From Bdellovibrionaceae bacterium UBA6776 (GTDB lineage: Bacteria > Bdellovibrionota > Bdellovibrionia > Bdellovibrionales > UBA1609), in assembly GCA_002453155.1 (NCBI GenBank), contig DKGG01000046.1, forward strand, positions 1-64,000: a stretch of DNA of 64,000 bases, in the 5' to 3' direction. Position numbers and translations under genes: made by a program. Below the pieces are notes generated by a model. That model did not search any database and was not told where the DNA came from. It saw only the letters and a list, made by a program, of their open reading frames with translations. Below are positions 17,522 to 26,446 of the stretch, piece by piece (position 1 is the first letter of the stretch; each line of letters opens with the position of its first letter).

Positions 17522-19087
17522 TCACAATCCCCTGCGCTGATGAAAATGCTCTTCCCAATATTCGTAAACCTGCAACTCAAAGGGATCTCCAAACGAAATC
17601 CACTGAGTCACATCAAAGATCTTAAACTTCTTCCCCACTTTCAAAAGCGCATTGATACTGGTGCCCACATAGTGCTCTCCATTTACAGTAATTCCATCCG
17701 CCATCATCGAGCGCGCACCCTCCACAAAGTCTTGGGCCCGGCGGTACCAAAAGGTTCCCACCACCATGGGGTCTTCTCCTGGTGAGTCACTGATGGTCTT
17801 TTTCTCCACCACTTCCAAAATGTTTTCTCCATCCTCCGCGACTCTGCAATAGGCAAATGCGTTTGGATTTTTAAACAGCTGACTTCTTAAACGGTAGGTC
17901 CAAATCACGCCGTCCAAACTTTCATCCGCAATCAAAGACTCCCATTTTTGAGAGTCATAAATGGTTTGGTAATCGCAAGATGCGATAAACAAACTCTCAT
18001 CCTTCTCGAACTCTCTTTCCGCGAGCAAACAGGTCGCCGCCTGTCCAGAAGTGTCGTGATCCACCGGAATCACCCGCGCCTGTTCAAAGCGTTGGTGAAT
18101 GGCCTTTTCAATGGGGTGTTTCGCAAGTTCCGTGTCTCGAAGCAAAAACACCCACTTCTTTGCCGGCGGAAAAGAATTGCTGGCTGCGACCATCATGGGC
18201 TCGCCACAAATTTGAATCAGGGGTTTGGTGACGCGAAAACCATCTTTTTGAAACCGAGAACCTTTTCCCGCCATGGGAACCAGATTCACACCGTTCTTCA
18301 AATCCCCCGTTTTTTCCTTAAGAGCCTTCAACTGAGGTTGATGGACTTCAAAGTAATCAAACCAAAATTGGTACTGCTCCACATCCTCTGGAGTGCCCAA
18401 GCACAAAAAGCGCTCCACATCAAAAACACCAATGCGTCGGCCGCTGGCCTTCATGGGATTGTAAAGCAGACTCGTGTAGGCCTCGGGAAGTTCCCGAGAA
18501 GTGTCCTCAATCACTTCTTGCCCGAAATCTCTAAAGTCCTTCCAACGTTTGAAATAGTAAATCCCGGTGGAAGCAGGCTCTTCCCACCTCTTGTCTGTCC
18601 AAGACTTCTTCTCGCGAAGTTCTAAAAAGTCATTCCCGTCCGTTCGAATGTAGGCATAAAAGGTGTGTCCAAAAGAAGCGGGCTGAAAGCCTCGAAAAAC
18701 CGGCAAGGCCGCATCGTAGTCCGACGCAAATCTTTTAAATCTTGCATAATCCCAATCCACAAAAAAATCGCAGTAACTCACAATGACTTCGTCTTCGTCA
18801 TCGATGCCTTCTACGGCCATTGCAGAAAAGGTGGGACCTTTTTCGTGGGGAGGAATCACCACCACATGGGTTCGCGGAAGCATGCGCTTCAGTTCTTCCA
18901 CATGTTCTGGATAGTCCCGATTTTGAATTTCATTGATGATAAAATAGTACTCATCGGACGGATCAAACATAGACACCGCATGTTCGATCATTTTCTTATC
19001 GCCGATTTTTAAAAAGGGCTTAGGAATGTCATATCCTGCTGCTTGAAAACGGCGAGAGTGCCCCGCCAAAGTCATTACAATTTTCAT
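17522..19087 (-). CDS. double nucleotidyltransferase, two sugar-phosphate NTP-transferase domains fused
   Basis: Each half is a complete nucleotidyltransferase-like unit. The first (about residues 1-250) begins VMTLAGHSRRFQAAG with KPFLKIGDK and an acidic SYCDFFVDWD site; the second (about 265-521) begins VPMAGKGSRFQKDG with KPLIQICGEP and ASCDYQTIYD. Such domains join NTP to a sugar- or polyol-phosphate. Ordinary enzymes have one domain of about 230-290 residues, so this is an internal duplication or fusion. The two halves are clearly diverged and may act on different substrates, or one may be regulatory. Neighbouring isomerase, epimerase and reductases point to a ketose- or polyol-phosphate substrate. 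Confidence 0.8.
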   Translation of the reverse strand: MKIVMTLAGHSRRFQAAGYDIPKPFLKIGDKKMIEHAVSMFDPSDEYYFIINEIQNRDYPEHVEELKRMLPRTHVVVIPPHEKGPTFSAMAVEGIDDEDEVIVSYCDFFVDWDYARFKRFASDYDAALPVFRGFQPASFGHTFYAYIRTDGNDFLELREKKSWTDKRWEEPASTGIYYFKRWKDFRDFGQEVIEDTSRELPEAYTSLLYNPMKASGRRIGVFDVERFLCLGTPEDVEQYQFWFDYFEVHQPQLKALKEKTGDLKNGVNLVPMAGKGSRFQKDGFRVTKPLIQICGEPMMVAASNSFPPAKKWVFLLRDTELAKHPIEKAIHQRFEQARVIPVDHDTSGQAATCLLAEREFEKDESLFIASCDYQTIYDSQKWESLIADESLDGVIWTYRLRSQLFKNPNAFAYCRVAEDGENILEVVEKKTISDSPGEDPMVVGTFWYRRAQDFVEGARSMMADGITVNGEHYVGTSINALLKVGKKFKIFDVTQWISFGDPFELQVYEYWEEHFHQRRGL

Positions 19088-19099
19088 ATCACTTCACAA

Positions 19100-20020
19100 T
19101 CAGTTGGGAACCGCATCTCTCCAATAGGCCACCGATTCTTTCAATACTTCAACCACAGTGCTGTCTGTGGGCTGACGCTCACGGAAACTCAATTCCAAAA
19201 GCAAAGTCACATCTTTAAATTCTGGATTTTTATAACTGTCTCTCAAAGTGGACAAAACTTTTTGCGGTTGAATGCGACCTTCCTCATTGTGCTTCTTTGT
19301 AAAAGGCCAATGTCCCCCTTTATTCATTGAACTTTGTTTCAAATGAATCAAAGGCGAGTCCTCTGCAAAATTGGAAAGCCATGCATAGGGATCTGTGTCC
19401 TGAGGATTTGGAGACATCACATCCCCATGATCCACATCCAAACAAACATAAATGGGAAGGGGTGCATTTCGACTCACGTCCTCTTGAAGCTTTCGGGCTT
19501 CTTCCAAGGTTTCCCCTTGCTCACGACTGATGGACATGGGTTCCCAGGTCAAATACTTCAAGCCCTTTGATTTTGCATACTCCGCAATCTCATGCCAGCC
19601 ATCGATGTTTTGCTGACGACGGGTCTTTCGCAGTTCTGGATCTTGATCGTCTTTTTGAGTGAAAATCCCAAAGTGGCTGCCCATGGATTCCGATCCAATG
19701 TCCGCACTCATATCAGCAAACTTTTTAAACCATTCAATCCAGTGTTTCCGAACCTCTTTGTCCGGATGGGCCAAATGATTCACCCGAGTGAATCCACCGG
19801 TAAAAGTGCTGTTGATGTGCACCTTATGGGTTTCGCAAAGTTGATTGATTCTTTTCACATAACGGCTACGAAGATCACCGGGAAGATCCGGGTTGAGCAT
19901 GTCCGCTGTCATTTGGGCATATCTTAAATCCAGCTCCTCACCGACGATGGGGATCCAATCTTCCGGCTCCGAAAATCGATTCACTGCAAATCCCGTATTG
20001 ATTCCCAATTTAAACTGCAT
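19100..20020 (-). CDS. sugar-phosphate isomerase/epimerase (xylose-isomerase-like TIM barrel)
   Basis: A 306-residue AP-endonuclease-2 superfamily protein. Metal-site style motifs are visible: GSHFGIF, LTWEPMSISRE, VCLDVDHGD and the late LLLELSFRER, consistent with Glu, Asp, His and Glu ligands. Relatives include D- or L-erythrulose-phosphate and hexulose isomerases/epimerases. It overlaps the ribulose-phosphate-epimerase-like gene by 11 bases and precedes the double nucleotidyltransferase, so the operon probably interconverts a short ketose-phosphate before activation. The exact substrate is not readable from sequence. Confidence 0.8.
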   Translation of the reverse strand: MQFKLGINTGFAVNRFSEPEDWIPIVGEELDLRYAQMTADMLNPDLPGDLRSRYVKRINQLCETHKVHINSTFTGGFTRVNHLAHPDKEVRKHWIEWFKKFADMSADIGSESMGSHFGIFTQKDDQDPELRKTRRQQNIDGWHEIAEYAKSKGLKYLTWEPMSISREQGETLEEARKLQEDVSRNAPLPIYVCLDVDHGDVMSPNPQDTDPYAWLSNFAEDSPLIHLKQSSMNKGGHWPFTKKHNEEGRIQPQKVLSTLRDSYKNPEFKDVTLLLELSFRERQPTDSTVVEVLKESVAYWRDAVPN

Positions 20021-20717
20021 GACTTCTCCTTTTTAAACCTTCGGAAGCACTTCTGCGCATCTCTTTCAGCGCTTGAGAAAGTCCGATGTCTTTTCGAAAC
20101 AAACCAGAGGACCCACAAACCAACACATCTGCTCCTGCAGCAACAAGGTCCACGGCCGTCTGAGGATTGACGTTCCCATCCACGTGGATTTCCGTTGGAA
20201 TTTTTAGATTCTCGATCATGGATTTTAATTTTTCGATCTTTCGAAACACTTGAGGAACAATTTGCTGTCCCTTGTAGCCCGGATTCACGGTCATGATCAA
20301 AACCACATCGGCGTCTTCAATGATGTATTCCAAAGTTTCCAAAGGAGTTCCTGGACTGATCGCCACACCGGGTCTCCAGCCCTTTCGTCTCATGGTGACC
20401 AAATCCCGGTGCAAGTTTCTGCAAGCCTCTTGGTGAATGGAAACCACGTCACCTTCTTGAATGGGAAAGGCATCGAAAAGCCGTGAAGGCTCTTCCACCA
20501 TCAAATGAAAATCCCCAGGAATTTGAGGGTAAGCTTTTCGAATGGGATCAATCACGCTGGAGCCCATGGTAAAATCAGACGCAAAATTTCCATCAATCAA
20601 ATCCCAATGGAAGGAATCAATCCCCTCTTTGGTGATCTCGTCCAAGTCTTGTTTCACTTGGAGCCAATTGACACACATGATGGAAGCCGTCAGCTTCACT
20701 CCACTTTCCTTATTCAT
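20010..20717 (-). CDS. ribulose-phosphate 3-epimerase family protein
   Basis: A TIM-barrel epimerase of 235 residues. Family signatures are HWDLIDGNFASDFTMG, DFHLMVEEP, MTVNPGYKGQ and IHVDGNVNPQTA, matching the metal and phosphate sites of Rpe. The first His-Asp motif differs slightly from housekeeping Rpe (DLIDG rather than DVMDG), so a specialised role in the glycan pathway is plausible. It overlaps its neighbours on both sides by about 8-11 bases, showing tight coupling with the zinc dehydrogenase and the isomerase. Confidence 0.87.
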   Translation of the reverse strand: MNKESGVKLTASIMCVNWLQVKQDLDEITKEGIDSFHWDLIDGNFASDFTMGSSVIDPIRKAYPQIPGDFHLMVEEPSRLFDAFPIQEGDVVSIHQEACRNLHRDLVTMRRKGWRPGVAISPGTPLETLEYIIEDADVVLIMTVNPGYKGQQIVPQVFRKIEKLKSMIENLKIPTEIHVDGNVNPQTAVDLVAAGADVLVCGSSGLFRKDIGLSQALKEMRRSASEGLKRRSHAV

Positions 20718-21753
20718 TGGGCTTCACAATCACTTTCAATCCGGTTTTGGATTGGGCCATTTCAAAAGCTTCCTCCAATTGATTCAAAGAATATCGATGA
20801 CTGATGAGCGGCGCCACATCCACTTGCCCAGATTCGATCAACTCCAAAGCTTTTTTGTGCTGTTCAGGAGTGGATCCATGAGAACCTGTCACATAGGCTT
20901 CCCGGTAGTGAATAAAGTTGGAGTCCAATGAAATGGGCTCGGTGCCCTTTGGAAGACCTCCAAAAAGATTGACCACTCCCCGCTTCGAAACCATTTTCAA
21001 AGCCTGTTCGTGGGTTTCTCTTACAGAGCATGCGGTAAAGATCATTCCCGCACCTTGCCCTTCCGTCAAATCCATCACCGCTTTGACCGGATCTGTATTT
21101 AAGGGATTTATCGGTGTGACTTCCAACAACTTCGCCGCCAAGTCCAAGCGGTCCTGACTGGGATCAATCAAAATCACCTTTGGTGCCTTATAGTATCCGG
21201 CCAGCAAGGAAAGCATCACGCCAATGGGACCTGCGCCAAACACCACAACCGTCCGACCTGGCTCCATCAATCCCCGTTCATATCCGTTCAAGCAACAGGC
21301 CAAGGGTTCGGCCAAGGCAGCTCGATCAAAATCCAAATCTTTTGAAAATTTATGAACCGGTCCATGATCCACCATCACTTTCGGCAGCAAAACATAATTG
21401 GCAAATCCCCCATCAAACTGATAGCCCATGGCCAAATTGATGTCGCAACAATTTCCCCGTCCGTTCAAACAGTGTTCGCACTCTCCACAAGGAATGTCTG
21501 CGCCAACTGCCACATGGTCTCCGGCCTTAAAGTTTTGAACCCCATCACCCACGGCCGTCACGGTTCCTGAAATCTCGTGACCGATGATTCGCGGAGCTTG
21601 AATCCGTTCGTTCCCGTGTTTCAGAATTCTCAAATCCGATCCGCAAATGGCGCAAGATTCCACCTTGAGCAAAACAGATCCAGGTTCCACTTTCGGCTCT
21701 ACATGATCCTCAAGTTTCAATTGGTCGGGACCTCTCCAAACTCCTGCTTTCAT
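20710..21753 (-). CDS. zinc-dependent alcohol/polyol dehydrogenase
   Basis: A medium-chain dehydrogenase of 347 residues. The catalytic zinc region shows CAICGSD and GHEISG, the structural zinc loop is CGECEHCLNGRGNCC, and the NAD site is VVFGAGPIGVM. Family members include sorbitol, threonine and galactitol-phosphate dehydrogenases and the TarJ ribulose-5-phosphate reductase. Its position next to an Rpe-like epimerase and nucleotidyltransferases suggests reduction of a ketose-phosphate to a polyol-phosphate, which is inference. It overlaps the neighbouring genes by a few bases. Confidence 0.85.
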   Translation of the reverse strand: MKAGVWRGPDQLKLEDHVEPKVEPGSVLLKVESCAICGSDLRILKHGNERIQAPRIIGHEISGTVTAVGDGVQNFKAGDHVAVGADIPCGECEHCLNGRGNCCDINLAMGYQFDGGFANYVLLPKVMVDHGPVHKFSKDLDFDRAALAEPLACCLNGYERGLMEPGRTVVVFGAGPIGVMLSLLAGYYKAPKVILIDPSQDRLDLAAKLLEVTPINPLNTDPVKAVMDLTEGQGAGMIFTACSVRETHEQALKMVSKRGVVNLFGGLPKGTEPISLDSNFIHYREAYVTGSHGSTPEQHKKALELIESGQVDVAPLISHRYSLNQLEEAFEMAQSKTGLKVIVKPNE

Positions 21754-23540
21754 TCCGCATGCTCCTTTTGATGATCATCCATCGAAACCATCGACGTCAT
21801 TTTTAAACCCCAAGGGGTTTTCTCCCAAGACAAACTCTTTGCTTCCTCAAAGGTTTTTTTCAAAAGCTCCTCAGAAACTTCCAAATCGCCTCTGTTGTGA
21901 AAAACATACCAGTATCCCAGTCCAGAATCCAACACCTGAGGTTCACGCAAGTCCACAAGATGCCCTTCTTGAAACGAACCCGGTGATAAAAACCGTCGAA
22001 ACTCTTCAAAGGTCCAAGAACGGAAGAGGGCATAAACTGCAAATCCCTTCAACGCCGTGTCCACATCCACCTGGTTTGAAAACCGATTCAAAAACAAACT
22101 TCCATATTTTTCAGACCCTTCTCGAAGGGGAAAAAAGAAATTGGCCGAAACCTCTGGAAAGCCGATTTGAAGAGGCCGCCCTCCAAGAGAGCTCCATGGG
22201 ATCTCTTCGGATTGCTGAAGGGACAAGGAGCTTTGCAAATTTTGAGACTGAGTAAATCCATTGTAGCCCCCAAAGAACACCAGAAGAGCACATAAGATCA
22301 CCAAAAAAACCTGAGCCATTCGGTGAAAGACAAAGCTCAATACATTTCGAATTTGAACCAAGGACTTGGGAAAATTGTAAAGATGATGGTGCGGCAACCT
22401 TTTCGTCAAAAAGTAAAGAAGGGGCACATAAACGTAAATGTGACCAAACAGCAGAGCGAATCGATTGAATATCAAATTTGAAGACAAAGAGAATCCAAAA
22501 ATTTTATGGCCGAAAAGCACCAAGAACTCTGTCAAAAGCAAAGCCACAACCGGCCAAAACCGATAGAGAACTTCCTTGGGGTCCAACTTGTAAACTGCAC
22601 TTAAAAGCAACGTGGTGGCCAAGGGGCCCACAAAATAAGCCAACCAATAAAAGACCGAGATGTTCGAAGTGCTGGCCCTTAACTTCAAATCTAAGGCCTC
22701 CAACTCCAAATGGCTGGCTCCGACTTTTCCCAAAAAGCTCAACGCATAAGGAATCTGCAGCACACACAAAAGCCCCACAAAGAAGAGCCCCACTCTAAAA
22801 ATTTGGAGGCTGTTGCCTGGATAAAGTCGGCGCAAATAAAAATAAAGGGCAAACGCCCAGAAGACAGACCCCACCACAGCATTTGTGGGATGCACATAGG
22901 CTTGAAGTCCCCAACCCAAAGTCAAAAACAAAAGCTCTTTCAACTCATAGCGCTTCAACTGAGTGGAGAAATAAAACAAACCTAAAAAAATCGGCAAGGA
23001 CAGTGCGGGAAAAGGCACATGGGAAATCGCCAAAGGCTCAATCCCCGTGGGCAAAGATTCTCCTAAAACCAACGCCGCTAAAAACTTTCGAAAAGGAAGA
23101 TCCACAAAACTGATCAAACACAAAAAACTCAAAGCCGTGGACCAGTCCGAAGACAAAGACCTGCGAAAGATCTTGTAGATCAACCCATAGGATGCCAGCC
23201 CCCCCAAAGTCCCCAATAAAAACCAGGCCCATTTCAATCCGAAAAATTTCACAAACAGCGCAGCGACCCACAAGCTTAAGTACGGATAATAGGCAAAGCC
23301 CATCTCCTCACTTCCAAGAGCACTGTTTACGGGAAACAAAACTCCCTCACTCATGCGCTGAATCAGTGGAGCCCAACTGAACTGGTCACTCATCACACTG
23401 GCTGGCCCCACCATATACCCAAAGGCATTTTGAAAGGTAGGCCAAGACGTCCATAAAATTAAAAGACTCAGGAAGATGTAAAACCCGGTCTGAAAAGTCA
23501 TCACGCGCAAGCTGCCGTCTGGAGATCTCATCAGTTTCAT
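21750..23540 (-). CDS. polytopic membrane protein, glycosyltransferase-like
   Basis: A 596-residue inner-membrane protein with roughly ten to twelve hydrophobic helices followed by a soluble C-terminal domain of about 180 residues. The layout resembles GT-C transferases and the YfhO-like or 6-pyruvoyl-related membrane proteins. An early acidic loop (MSDQFSWAPLIQRMSEG) could hold the catalytic Asp. No family can be named with confidence. It overlaps the downstream dehydrogenase by four bases and so belongs to the pseB operon. Confidence 0.65.
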   Translation of the reverse strand: MKLMRSPDGSLRVMTFQTGFYIFLSLLILWTSWPTFQNAFGYMVGPASVMSDQFSWAPLIQRMSEGVLFPVNSALGSEEMGFAYYPYLSLWVAALFVKFFGLKWAWFLLGTLGGLASYGLIYKIFRRSLSSDWSTALSFLCLISFVDLPFRKFLAALVLGESLPTGIEPLAISHVPFPALSLPIFLGLFYFSTQLKRYELKELLFLTLGWGLQAYVHPTNAVVGSVFWAFALYFYLRRLYPGNSLQIFRVGLFFVGLLCVLQIPYALSFLGKVGASHLELEALDLKLRASTSNISVFYWLAYFVGPLATTLLLSAVYKLDPKEVLYRFWPVVALLLTEFLVLFGHKIFGFSLSSNLIFNRFALLFGHIYVYVPLLYFLTKRLPHHHLYNFPKSLVQIRNVLSFVFHRMAQVFLVILCALLVFFGGYNGFTQSQNLQSSLSLQQSEEIPWSSLGGRPLQIGFPEVSANFFFPLREGSEKYGSLFLNRFSNQVDVDTALKGFAVYALFRSWTFEEFRRFLSPGSFQEGHLVDLREPQVLDSGLGYWYVFHNRGDLEVSEELLKKTFEEAKSLSWEKTPWGLKMTSMVSMDDHQKEHAE

Positions 23541-23543
23541 CCA

Positions 23544-24626
23544 TCAATCCTTGTCCGAAGCATCTTCAGAGGTCATAACCACTTTGATGGAAGTGAATTC
23601 TTGTTTTCTGGTTTTGTGCTGGTGCAACTTCTCGATGACCGAAGGAAGATCTGCCATTTCAATCTTCTGAGTGATAAAGGGCTCCACGTCGATATCCTTG
23701 GCCAAAAGTTCCAAAGTCTCCGACCAATCACTTTTTTGTTCCGGATCATAAGACGAATTCCAAGTTCCTCGAAGGGTCAGTTCTTTTCGCAAAATGGAGC
23801 TGACCTGTTTTTGAGAAAGCTCTAAATTTCCTGAAATGTTCCCCATCCAGACCACGGTTCCTCCTGGAGCGCACAGATCAATAGAATTTTGAAAGGTTTC
23901 AGGCACTCCCACAGCCTCCAAAACAAAATCAAAAGTGGCCAGGTGGGATTTCAAAAACTCTTCTTTTTCTTTGGGGTCTCGAAGCAAAACCTTATTTACT
24001 TTGGCGTTGGTGATTTTTTCTAGTTTGTAATCATTGCGATCGATCAAAGTGACTTCAGCGCTGGGAGCATACTTTGAAACCAAAAGTTCCGTGGCCACCA
24101 AACCCAAAAAACCTGCACCTAAAATACAAATCTTTTGAGGAGGCTTTTCCGGCAAGGTTTTCTTTAAAGCATGAACCACCACGGAAATGGGCTCCACCAA
24201 AGAAGCCTGATGAAACTTCAAGCCTTCGGGAAGAGGCAACACATTCCATGCGGGGACAGTGAGGTATTCGGAAAATCCTCCGTCGCGGCGAGAACCGAAG
24301 TAATCGTATTTTCGGCACCGAGCGTATTCTTTTTGAAGGCACTGATCACAGGTTTTACAGGGAAGCAACGGAAACACCACCACAGAAGAGCCCACTTGGG
24401 CTTTCGAGTGATTCCAATCCGCTCCCACCTCCACAATTTCTCCAGCCAACTCATGCCCCATGACCAAGGGGTAATGGTAGGCGCCATTTTCAAAGCCACG
24501 GTAAATGTCCGAGGAGCAAACCCCGGCAGCACGAATGCGAATCAAGCATTCGCCGGCCTTCGGTTGGGGCTTCGGCCGGTCGATCAGTCTCAATTTTTGA
24601 TTCTCTTCCAAGACGACGGCCTTCAT
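23544..24626 (-). CDS. zinc-binding dehydrogenase (galactitol-1-phosphate dehydrogenase-like)
   Basis: A second medium-chain zinc dehydrogenase of the operon, 360 residues, only distantly similar to the one at 20710. It has VCSSDIYRG and GHELAGEIVEVG, the structural loop CKTCDQCLQKEYARC, and a Rossmann CILGAGFLGLVA. The combination resembles GatD and related polyol-phosphate dehydrogenases. Two such reductases in one glycan operon suggest two oxidation/reduction steps on polyol or ketose intermediates. The reaction direction and substrate are unknown. Confidence 0.83.
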   Translation of the reverse strand: MKAVVLEENQKLRLIDRPKPQPKAGECLIRIRAAGVCSSDIYRGFENGAYHYPLVMGHELAGEIVEVGADWNHSKAQVGSSVVVFPLLPCKTCDQCLQKEYARCRKYDYFGSRRDGGFSEYLTVPAWNVLPLPEGLKFHQASLVEPISVVVHALKKTLPEKPPQKICILGAGFLGLVATELLVSKYAPSAEVTLIDRNDYKLEKITNAKVNKVLLRDPKEKEEFLKSHLATFDFVLEAVGVPETFQNSIDLCAPGGTVVWMGNISGNLELSQKQVSSILRKELTLRGTWNSSYDPEQKSDWSETLELLAKDIDVEPFITQKIEMADLPSVIEKLHQHKTRKQEFTSIKVVMTSEDASDKD

Positions 24627-24642
24627 AACTCCCCTTTCAAAC

Positions 24643-25227
24643 TCAATCCCAAAGCTCCGGAGACTTGGTGCACACGGCAGAATAAAAATTCCGGGTTGGT
24701 AAAAAACTCTGAATGCGCTCTTTCTCGAAGCCCTGAAGCTCTGGCGAGACCAAACAAGTTTTAAAGTTCTGGTTTAAGGTTTTTAAAACCTCTTCAGGGT
24801 AAGGCTGTCCTTGAAAACTATCAATCCAAACCCAGTCGCAATGCTCAGAAAACAAATTCACAAACTCCAGAGGTTCGTACTCTGAAAAGCGAACCGCATA
24901 AGGTTGCTTCTTCAAACCCTTGGTCTTTCGCACCAAAGTGGGAAGAGCTGTATCTAAAAAGAAATATTCAGAAACTCCAAACTGTTGAAGCAACTTCTCT
25001 GCAAAGGGCTCAAGCCCGTCTTCCTTGGTGTTTAGAATCAAGGGTGCCCTTCGAGAACCTTCGGCCCAAAGCTTCAAGAAGTCCTTGAACAAATCTCCCT
25101 CAGAAAAAGGATCGTGATGGAGAATGATCTCCCCATTTTGAGATCGCAGATCAATCTCTGCACCTAAGTGAAGGGGCAAATCTTTGAGGGCTTCAAGAGT
25201 GTTGATCCGGTGTTGAATCCTTTGCAT
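24643..25227 (-). CDS. glycerophosphodiester-phosphodiesterase-like TIM-barrel protein
   Basis: A short 194-residue relative of GDPD/PLC-like phosphodiesterases. The start QHRINTLEALKDLP and GAEIDLRSQNGEIILHHDPF carry the His-Arg and Glu-x-Asp residues of the GDPD active site, with a second His pair in LHHDPF. It is shorter than the usual 240-300 residues. Similar short forms occur in capsule loci. It may hydrolyse or trim a phosphodiester in the glycan, which would fit the TagF-like polymerase at 47.4 kb; this is inference. Confidence 0.7.
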   Translation of the reverse strand: MQRIQHRINTLEALKDLPLHLGAEIDLRSQNGEIILHHDPFSEGDLFKDFLKLWAEGSRRAPLILNTKEDGLEPFAEKLLQQFGVSEYFFLDTALPTLVRKTKGLKKQPYAVRFSEYEPLEFVNLFSEHCDWVWIDSFQGQPYPEEVLKTLNQNFKTCLVSPELQGFEKERIQSFLPTRNFYSAVCTKSPELWD

Positions 25228-25230
25228 GTC

Positions 25231-26244
25231 TCAGCGAAGTTCGAAGCTGGGATCCACATGCTGATGAATCAATTCGCGAATTTGAGCCACGGTGAGAAAA
25301 TCCGGATTGGTGCCCGAGTTGTAATGGAATCCAAAAGGAACTTTCTTTCCTTCAAAGCGCGCCAGGAACTCCTCTTCCTTCCACAAGGGGTAGGAGGGGC
25401 CAATCACAAAATAATTTTTAAATTCGTAGGTGTTAAAGCAGTCGGAAGGCGTAATCATTTCCTCATGGAGTTTTTCGCCCGGTCGAATTCCCACAACTTC
25501 GGGGGCTTGATCGGGATCGATGGCTTTGGCCACATCCATGATGTTGTAAGAGGGAATCTTCGGAACAAAGATCTCTCCGCCCCAGCTGTTTTCAATGGCG
25601 TAGTAAACCAAATCATTGGCATCTTCCAAGGAAATGGAAAATCGAGTCATGCGCTCATCGGTGACCGGCAAAGGACCTTGACCCTTTTTCTTCAGGAAAA
25701 AAGGAATGACCGATCCGCGAGATCCCAAGACGTTTCCGTAGCGAACCACCGAAAAGGTCAAGGGTCGCAAACCCTTCATGTTGTTGGCCGCAATAAAAAG
25801 TTTGTCTGAACACAACTTCGTGGCCCCGTAAAGATTGATGGGAGCGGCTGCTTTGTCCGTAGAAAGAGCAATGACTTTTTGCACCCCGGTGTCCAAGGCT
25901 GCATTGATTAAATTTTCCGCACCCATGATGTTGGTGTTGATGCATTCAATGGGATTGTATTCCGCCGCGGGCACCTGTTTCAAAGCCGCCGCATGGATGA
26001 CAATGTCGATCCCTTCACAGGCGCGCTTCAAGCGGGCTCCGTCTCTGACGTCCCCAATGAAATAGCGCAAACATTTGTGCTCTTGAGGATTAAACTCCTG
26101 CTGCATTTCGAACTGCTTCAACTCGTCACGGGAGTAAATCACAAGCCTTTTGATGTCGGGATATTTGGCCAATGTGGTGCGAACAAAATTCTTTCCGAAA
26201 GATCCTGTTCCTCCAGTGATTAAAACGCGTTTTCCATTAAGCAT
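25231..26244 (-). CDS. pseB: UDP-N-acetylglucosamine 4,6-dehydratase (inverting)
   Basis: First step of pseudaminic acid synthesis: UDP-GlcNAc to UDP-2-acetamido-2,6-dideoxy-L-arabino-4-hexulose. Evidence is VLITGGTGSFGKNF at the N-terminus, VIHAAALKQVPAAEYNP, the STDKAAAPINLYGATK segment with the inverting-dehydratase Asp-Lys and Tyr-Lys residues, and GIRPGEKLHEEM. Length of 337 is typical. The open frame extends to 26430, but ATG 26244 has AGGG six bases upstream and matches the family start. It heads the minus-strand operon and is about 27 kb from pseI, pseG and pseF. Confidence 0.93.
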   Translation of the reverse strand: MLNGKRVLITGGTGSFGKNFVRTTLAKYPDIKRLVIYSRDELKQFEMQQEFNPQEHKCLRYFIGDVRDGARLKRACEGIDIVIHAAALKQVPAAEYNPIECINTNIMGAENLINAALDTGVQKVIALSTDKAAAPINLYGATKLCSDKLFIAANNMKGLRPLTFSVVRYGNVLGSRGSVIPFFLKKKGQGPLPVTDERMTRFSISLEDANDLVYYAIENSWGGEIFVPKIPSYNIMDVAKAIDPDQAPEVVGIRPGEKLHEEMITPSDCFNTYEFKNYFVIGPSYPLWKEEEFLARFEGKKVPFGFHYNSGTNPDFLTVAQIRELIHQHVDPSFELR

Positions 26245-26384
26245 GTGACACCCTAACTTTGCTCTGAATGTTTTTCCTGTTTTTTTGGGGGCCGGCGGAG
26301 CTGATGCGGCGCAAAACCCTCCAAAGAATCCTAGAAAAATACCCCAAGTTCCACAGGTATGACAACTGCCACATCGACACCTCA

Positions 26385-26446
26385 CATAATGATGCTCCAC
26401 GGCCTTCCTGATAACTTCCGCATTTCCCATTGGGAAGGGAGTCCTC
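26385..26446 (+). promoter_or_regulatory. structured leader before the HAD gene
   Basis: A CATAAT hexamer at 26385-26390 is a possible -10 without a good -35. The following 50 bases contain TTCCCATTGGGAA (26424-26436), a 6-bp palindrome, and CCTTCC (26403-26408), which can instead pair with GGAAGG (26433-26438). Both pairings would cover the ribosome binding site GGGAAGGGAG. It lies in the 202-base divergent gap between pseB and the HAD gene; nothing else is evident there. Confidence 0.35.

Noticed and set aside
26245..26430. N-terminal extension of PseB containing a cysteine-rich RCRCGSCHTC stretch, like a zinc knuckle
   Set aside because: The family starts at the ATG at 26244, which has a ribosome binding site; the extension covers the divergent promoter region and has a low-complexity, noncoding look.
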